A stretch of DNA of 64,000 nucleotides from an uncultured Eggerthella sp. (GTDB lineage Bacteria > Actinomycetota > Coriobacteriia > Coriobacteriales > Eggerthellaceae), in assembly GCA_900542525.1 (NCBI GenBank), contig UQNZ01000005.1:62001-126000 (forward strand), read 5' to 3'. Below are positions 59,379-64,000 of this stretch, piece by piece. How positions within the stretch are numbered: the stretch's first letter is position 1; every line of letters starts with the position of its first letter. Position numbers and translations under genes: made by a program. Below the pieces are notes generated by a model, which worked only from the letters and a program-made list of their open reading frames with translations, was not told where the DNA came from and made no database searches.

Positions 59379-62300
59379 CTAGAAATGGCCCGTGAAGAGG
59401 AATTTCAAGCGCTTCCAGAAGTTCGGTTTCTTCGGGAACTGTTCGATAAGCTGAATCTCGACCGTAGCTGGTTCGCTATCCCGTGGAAGAATCTCGACTT
59501 CAGCAGAGGGGATCACTGTTGCTTTTTGGTCGGAGGTGTTTGCTTCTGGCAAGTTTGCATCGGAAGAAGCGGGCATCTCAGATTGCTGTTGCATAGTATC
59601 TTGCGATGAAACCGCTTCATCTGAGGCCGTAGGAGCAGGCGCTCGATCTGCAGTGCTTTCAGGCGCGCTCGGAGCAACTTGCTCTGGCGCTTCGGCATTC
59701 TGGGTCGTAGCAGGAGCGCTCGCTGATCGTTCAGATGCATGCGCTGTTTCAGAGGAAGGAGCCCCAGAGGAAGGCGTGCGACCGAGGTTCAGGCTCACCT
59801 CTTCAGGCGCAATGGGTGATTGCGTTCGAGCGGCTGCAGCGCTTGCAGCTGCCATAGCAGCAGAAGCGGCGGTGGGTACCGTGGAAGTACCACCGGCTCC
59901 TTCGGATTGAAGGCGTGAGGTGATACGCGTAGCTTTTTCAGCGATAGCTGCACGATCCGATTCGGGCAGCGTTTGCTGTTCTTCAGCAGGCACTGCAACT
60001 TCTTGTGGCTCTTCTTCGTGCGAGATCGTTTCGATGTCGATCGCCTTCGCATCCTTGCTCGTTATCACGCCGGGTTCGCCTTCAGTAAGGTTGACCTCAA
60101 GTGGATAGGGAACTTCGAGATCGATCGAACTCTGAAGGTTACCATCTATATCCTCGCGCGAAGTTGCACGGGGCTCTTCGATGATGTGATTGATGTGGGA
60201 GCGAGCTGCACGTGCGATCGCTCCTTCTTCACGGTTGACCACTGAATCTTCGAAATCAACTTCTGCCTTATGGATGAGGAATGCCTGTGAATCGAAAGAT
60301 TCAACGCGTCCATCCGAGGCCTCTTCGGCGAAGTATTCCAGTGGCGTGTATTCGAGATTCGATTCGAGCATGCGTAGCTTTGCCGTGTCAGAAAGCGAAA
60401 CATCCAAGTAGTCGAGCACCATCTCTTTCAAAGCGGGATTGAGGATCGGCCAGGCGATCTCAACGCGCTTATCCATGTTGCGCGTCATGAGGTCGGCGCT
60501 CGAAAGATAGATCTCCATGTCTTCAGCTACACCGAAGCCATAGATGCGACTGTGCTCGAGCAGGCGTCCAACGATCGAAACGACCTCGACATTCTCGGTG
60601 TATCCTTTGATGCCGGGTACGATGCAGGAAATACCACGTACGAAAAGCGTGGTATGAACGCCAGCCTGTGAAGCTTCAACGATCTTGTCGATCGTGTCTT
60701 TATCGGTGATCGAGTTCGTTTTGAACACTAGCCCGTTGGGGAGACCTTCCTTTGCGCGTCTGATCTGCTCATCGATCTTCTCGAGGATCATGGGCTTGAT
60801 CTGAAGCGGTGCGACCGAAAGTGTGGTGTAGTTAGTGGAGATGTTCTCAAGGCTCATGTTCTTGAAGAACTCAGCCGCATCCTTGCCGATATTCGGATCG
60901 GTGGTCATGAACGAGAAGTCGGTATAGAGCTTTGAGGTCTTCTCGTTGTAGTTGCCGGTGCCCAGCTGAGTGATGCGTTGCAGACCGTTATCGGTCGTGC
61001 GTGTGATGACACAGATCTTGGAGTGGACCTTGTAATCGCGGAAGCCATAGATAACGTGCGCCCCGGCTTGTTCGAAGCGCTGAGACCATTCGATATTGTT
61101 CGATTCATCGAAGCGCGCGCGTAGCTCGAAGAGAGCGGTAACTTCTTTGCCGTTTTCGGCCGCAGCAAGAAGCGCCTCGGCGAGATGTGATTGGCTTGCC
61201 AGGCGATAGAGCGTGATCTTGATCGAGAGCACCGCAGGATCGGCTGCTGCTTCGCGCAGCAGATTGATGAATGGATCCATGCTCTGATAGGGGTAGGACA
61301 CCAGCTTGTCGTGCTCGATGACTTGCTGCATGACCGAGCGATTCTGATCGATGCACGCAGGCCATGCAGGGGTGAACGGTTTATTGGTGAGCTTAGCGGC
61401 GATCTCGGGATCGACAAGATCCGGAAGACCCCAGGCATAGCTCATATCGAGCGGTACGTTAGTAACGAACACCTGATCAGCGTCGATATTCAAACGGGGG
61501 AGCAAGAACTCCTTCGTTGCCGCAGAGAGCGCCGTGTCGGTCTCAAGACGAACGGGTGTAAGACGAGCGCGTTTCTTTAAGATCCGCTTCATGTGCTCAC
61601 GATAGTCATAATCGATCTCGTCGATATCGGCATTCGGGTCGATATCGGCATTGCGCGTGACGCAGATAACGCTCGCGCGTTTCGTGCTGTACATGGAGAA
61701 CACTTCATCAACGATGAGCTTCAAGGCGTTTTCCAGCAAGATGAACTGCGTGCCTTCACCGGGCAAGAGGATGAGGCGTTTCGCCTGGCGAGGAAGGGGG
61801 ATCAGACCGAAGTTCACATCTTCGGCGCCCACGTTCTTCGCCTTCTTCTTGGCTTTTGCTTCTTCGTCTTCTGAAAGATCTTTAGGCAATTCTTCGTTCA
61901 AACGCAGCAGGATGTAGAGCTTTCCGTTTTCGAAATGCGGGAAGGGGTGACGTGCGTTGATGATCTGAGGCGAGAGATAGGGGACAACGTGATCGTCGAG
62001 GTAAGAATGAAGGAACTCGCGCTGTTCGTCGGAAAGGTCTTTCACCTGCAGATTACGAATGCCGTATTCTTCAAGTTGATCCTGGATGCTCAAGAAGATG
62101 CGCTCTTGCTCTGGGTAAAGTTCGTGGCAACGCTGATAGATAGCATTGAGCTGCTCTTCAGGTGTCATGAGCGTTTTATTGTCGCGGATCTCTTTCTTGA
62201 TGAGTGAAAGGTCGGTCAAGCTGCCGACGCGCACCATGAAGAATTCCTGGAGGTTGCTCGAGAAGATGGAGACGAAGGTAAGACGCTCAAGCAGCGGAAC

Positions 62301-62444
62301 GTTGCTGTCTTCACCCTGATCAAGCACACGTTTATTGAAAGTGAGCCACGAAAGCTCACGATTCTGCATATAAGGAAGGCGCTCAAGGCGTTTCTTATGA
62401 GAAGATGAGTCATTGTCGTGAGTTTGCTGTTTTTTAGCTACCAT
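59379..62444 (-). CDS. ppk: Polyphosphate kinase 1 with long disordered C-terminal tail
   Basis: Polymerises ATP gamma-phosphate into polyphosphate. The N-terminal ~695 residues are a complete PPK1: NRELSWLTFNKRVLDQ, the phospho-acceptor histidine near residue 472 in DYKVHSKICVITR, the second active-site histidine in LLEHSRIYGFG near 630, and SADLMTRNMDKRVEIAWP. The usual length is about 690-730; this protein has 1021. The extra ~320 residues are rich in Glu, Ala, Pro, Ser and Thr, predicted disordered, and end in the basic aromatic KKPNFWKRLKFLFTGHF. It lies downstream of ppx on the same strand. Confidence 0.93.
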   Translation of the reverse strand: MVAKKQQTHDNDSSSHKKRLERLPYMQNRELSWLTFNKRVLDQGEDSNVPLLERLTFVSIFSSNLQEFFMVRVGSLTDLSLIKKEIRDNKTLMTPEEQLNAIYQRCHELYPEQERIFLSIQDQLEEYGIRNLQVKDLSDEQREFLHSYLDDHVVPYLSPQIINARHPFPHFENGKLYILLRLNEELPKDLSEDEEAKAKKKAKNVGAEDVNFGLIPLPRQAKRLILLPGEGTQFILLENALKLIVDEVFSMYSTKRASVICVTRNADIDPNADIDEIDYDYREHMKRILKKRARLTPVRLETDTALSAATKEFLLPRLNIDADQVFVTNVPLDMSYAWGLPDLVDPEIAAKLTNKPFTPAWPACIDQNRSVMQQVIEHDKLVSYPYQSMDPFINLLREAAADPAVLSIKITLYRLASQSHLAEALLAAAENGKEVTALFELRARFDESNNIEWSQRFEQAGAHVIYGFRDYKVHSKICVITRTTDNGLQRITQLGTGNYNEKTSKLYTDFSFMTTDPNIGKDAAEFFKNMSLENISTNYTTLSVAPLQIKPMILEKIDEQIRRAKEGLPNGLVFKTNSITDKDTIDKIVEASQAGVHTTLFVRGISCIVPGIKGYTENVEVVSIVGRLLEHSRIYGFGVAEDMEIYLSSADLMTRNMDKRVEIAWPILNPALKEMVLDYLDVSLSDTAKLRMLESNLEYTPLEYFAEEASDGRVESFDSQAFLIHKAEVDFEDSVVNREEGAIARAARSHINHIIEEPRATSREDIDGNLQSSIDLEVPYPLEVNLTEGEPGVITSKDAKAIDIETISHEEEPQEVAVPAEEQQTLPESDRAAIAEKATRITSRLQSEGAGGTSTVPTAASAAMAAASAAAARTQSPIAPEEVSLNLGRTPSSGAPSSETAHASERSASAPATTQNAEAPEQVAPSAPESTADRAPAPTASDEAVSSQDTMQQQSEMPASSDANLPEANTSDQKATVIPSAEVEILPRDSEPATVEIQLIEQFPKKPNFWKRLKFLFTGHF

Positions 62445-62491
62445 AATCGTTTCATTGCCCCTTCAAGACGGTTCATGGTATAGATGCATTG

Positions 62492-62509
62492 ATTCACCAT
62501 GAGGTGAAT
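62492..62509 (-). promoter_or_regulatory. Operator-like dyad in the ppk leader
   Basis: A perfect 7-bp palindrome ATTCACC-ATGA-GGTGAAT between the ppk promoter and start codon. It could be a repressor site or an RNA hairpin in the leader. Confidence 0.4.
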
Positions 62510-62530
62510 GCGCTAAAACTGTCCAAAACG

Positions 62531-62539
62531 ATTGTACCA
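62531..62539 (-). promoter_or_regulatory. Candidate promoter of ppk
   Basis: On the - strand TGG-TACAAT, an extended -10, about 87 bases before the ppk start, in the 133-base gap after ppx. TTTCGC at 16 bases upstream is a weak -35. Confidence 0.45.
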
Positions 62540-62577
62540 ATACTTACGAAGAGCGAAACAACATAATTAAGTAATAA

Positions 62578-63507
62578 TCAGGCAACATTTCCAAGGATGC
62601 GCTCGATCAAGAAGCCTTCACGCACGCCATGTTTAGCGATCTTGAGCCTACGTGCTCCTGTGAATGCGAACACGTGGGCAATGATCACGCATCCTGGGAT
62701 GAACGTATGAATGCGATCAGGAATGGTTTGGAGCGCCTTGATCATAAATGCGTCTGGATCGTGCGAATAGGTTGAGAGGATCTCGTCAAGTTGTTCAGGG
62801 AGCAATTCGGACGAGCGTTTTCCTTCGCGGAATACATCACCATACACCTTTGCAGCGCTACGGATCGCGCCTCCGATGCCGATCAGCTCCTTGTGTTCGA
62901 AGTCTTTTTGCGGAAGATCAGCGCAAAGAGCATCGAACGCATCTGCGATCGCAGCCATTTCGTTCGCGCCCGGCAAGATGTTCGAGGCATATTGCGTAAA
63001 TGAGGAAAGCGAGCCGATCGGTAGGCTCGTTGCTGCCTGGATCTTCCCTTTGGAGAGCGCGGTAAGTTCGGTCGAACCACCGCCAATATCTACCAGAGTT
63101 GCTGTTTCAATGGTGTCATCAAGGCTTGCGCCTGCTAGACCGAGCAGCGCTTCTTCCTCGTTCGTAAGCAGAGTGATGGGAAGCCCGCAGTTCTTTTCGA
63201 TTGCCTGTTTGGCACTTTCGCTATTCTTTGCGTTGCGAAGCACTGCAGTCGCAAAAACGCGTATCACATCGGGAGAAAAGTAGGAGGCGCGTTCAATTTG
63301 CTCAGCAATGATGCGTGAAGCTTTTTTGATGCCTTTCTCGCTCAACTTCCCATTCTTGACATAAGAAGAGATGCCTGCCATCTCCTTATAATTGAGGAGC
63401 ACGTTGATATCTTTTTTCGTAAGAGAGTCGGAAGGGATATTGGGCAGCGCATAGATGCAAAGCCTGATCGTGTTCGAACCGAAATCGATCACTGCGTAGC
63501 GACTCAT
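62578..63507 (-). CDS. ppx: Exopolyphosphatase (Ppx/GppA family)
   Basis: Releases phosphate from the ends of polyphosphate chains, and may hydrolyse pppGpp. The 309 residues are the short, two-domain type without the C-terminal HD extension. Seen are the ASKHA phosphate loop VIDFGSNTIRLCIY, FATAVLRNAKNS, the catalytic region LTNEEEALLGLAGA, and VDIGGGSTEL. The Shine-Dalgarno AAGGAGG precedes the ATG. It is the upstream gene of the ppx-ppk pair and divergent from a PPK2-family gene. Confidence 0.93.
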   Translation of the reverse strand: MSRYAVIDFGSNTIRLCIYALPNIPSDSLTKKDINVLLNYKEMAGISSYVKNGKLSEKGIKKASRIIAEQIERASYFSPDVIRVFATAVLRNAKNSESAKQAIEKNCGLPITLLTNEEEALLGLAGASLDDTIETATLVDIGGGSTELTALSKGKIQAATSLPIGSLSSFTQYASNILPGANEMAAIADAFDALCADLPQKDFEHKELIGIGGAIRSAAKVYGDVFREGKRSSELLPEQLDEILSTYSHDPDAFMIKALQTIPDRIHTFIPGCVIIAHVFAFTGARRLKIAKHGVREGFLIERILGNVA

Positions 63508-63535
63508 AGAGGTCCTCCTTGTATTCGTTGATATG

Positions 63536-63562
63536 GTTATAGTACGCGAGGAATGCGTCCAA
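63536..63562 (-). promoter_or_regulatory. Weak candidate promoter of ppx
   Basis: On the - strand TTGGAC (63557-63562) and TATAAC (63536-63541), with a short 15-base spacer. Little else is visible in the 217-base divergent region apart from a TATTAT at 63627-63632 facing the + strand gene without a good -35. Confidence 0.3.
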
Positions 63563-63724
63563 TTCGTAAAAATGCATGCGAATCTTCCATAAGTTCATGA
63601 TGAGAGGAGTTTTCGAAAAGAAAAAGTATTATCCTAGTTCAAGCGGCAGAAACAGCGAAATACGCAGGTGCTTCGCTCAAAGTCGCGCAGTGCCTATGCG
63701 CACCGGGATCAAGGGGGACTACCA

Positions 63725-64000
63725 GTGGCAAAGCTCGAGTCGATCGTAATCAACCAACCAAAACTTTCCAAAGAAGAATACAAGCCCTATCACGATGCAC
63801 TCGTCGATCGCTTAGTGGTGCTTCAACAAGAGGCTAAAAAGGCGGGCACAGGAGTGGTTGTGCTCTTCGAAGGATGGAAAGGTGCTGGTAAGGGGAGTCG
63901 AATTTCCGATCTTATCTACCATCTCGATGCGCGTGGCGTTTCGGTTCATGTCACTGAAGATTTCAACCCAGCGTCGATGCCGCGATCAACATTGCACGGC
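63725..64000 (+). CDS. PPK2-family polyphosphate phosphotransferase, 3' end outside window
   Basis: A GTG start behind AAGGGGGA opens a frame that runs off the window after 92 residues (MAKLESIVINQPKLSKEEY...). It contains the PPK2 Walker A region VVLFEGWKGAGKGSRISDLIYHLDARGVSVHV. PPK2 enzymes use polyphosphate to phosphorylate NMP or NDP, or the reverse. The residue after GW is usually Asp or Glu (GWDxAGKG); Lys is found here. With ppk1 and ppx alongside it completes a polyphosphate synthesis-use-breakdown locus. Class (PPK2 or polyphosphate:AMP phosphotransferase) cannot be set from the visible part. Confidence 0.82.
   Translation, partial: MAKLESIVINQPKLSKEEYKPYHDALVDRLVVLQQEAKKAGTGVVVLFEGWKGAGKGSRISDLIYHLDARGVSVHVTEDFNPASMPRSTLHG

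Noticed and set aside
1..64000. CRISPR array, insertion sequence, prophage or integrase
   Set aside because: No spaced direct repeats, transposase, integrase or phage structural motifs were seen on either strand; genes are core or metabolic.
1..64000. tRNA and rRNA genes
   Set aside because: No cloverleaf with GTTCGANTC-type T arm other than that in tmRNA, and no rRNA sequence, was recognised.

Overview
The window is an ordinary bacterial chromosome segment of roughly 50% G+C. It is densely packed, with most genes on the + strand and many start/stop overlaps (ATGA or TAATG). Starts are ATG, GTG or TTG behind purine-rich Shine-Dalgarno sites. A Gram-positive of the Actinomycetota is suggested by the order rpmB–Asp23–DhaL kinase–recG–rsmD–coaD–yceD–rpmF–plsX–rnc–smc–ftsY–ffh–rpsP–KH–rimM–trmD–lepB, a four-S1-domain rpsA, and a SerA of the long ACT type. 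Two-subunit glycyl-tRNA synthetase (glyQS), moderate G+C, a PPDK with its regulator, and cydDC-cydAB point to the Coriobacteriia. A relative of Cryptobacterium is possible, but the species is my guess.

Layout. 1-3.9 kb: RNase R (cut by the window edge), M42 aminopeptidase, SmpB, a small unknown protein. 4-6.8 kb: a small acidic protein on the - strand, ribosomal protein L28, Asp23 protein and DhaL/FakA-type kinase. 6.8-21.4 kb: a long housekeeping run covering DNA repair, CoA and lipid precursors, RNA processing, chromosome organisation, the SRP pathway and translation. 21.5-29 kb: signal peptidase, glyQS, PPDK regulator and PPDK. 29.1-29.5 kb: tmRNA (ssrA, - strand) with a bidirectional terminator; SmpB, its partner, is 26 kb away in the same window. 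30-33.2 kb: glutamate/GABA antiporter and glutamate decarboxylase. 33.5-38.3 kb: two overlapping YhgE/Pip-type membrane proteins. 38.6-40.6 kb: a WYL regulator divergent from purine nucleoside phosphorylase. 40.6-46.7 kb: cydDC followed by cydAB (cytochrome bd). 46.7-53.8 kb: a T-box-type leader, ilvD-ilvB-ilvN-ilvC and serA. 53.85-54.0 kb: a structured RNA with 6S-like architecture. 54.3-59.4 kb: rpsA, mnmA, coaE, uvrB. 59.4-64 kb: a polyphosphate locus (ppk1 and ppx on the - strand, a PPK2-family gene running off the + end).

How it fits together. Much of the window is core translation and protein export. The accessory part is metabolic: acid/glutamate handling, oxygen-consuming bd oxidase, branched-chain amino acid synthesis under tRNA-sensing control, and polyphosphate synthesis and use. 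No insertion sequences, phage genes, CRISPR arrays or tRNA genes were seen.

The points most worth a second look are a SerA homologue in which two of the three catalytic residues (Arg and Glu) are both Gln, a polyphosphate kinase with a roughly 320-residue disordered tail ending in a basic aromatic motif, the 6S-like RNA before rpsA, the T-box leader of ilvD with a non-standard T-box sequence, and the tandem YhgE/Pip pair.
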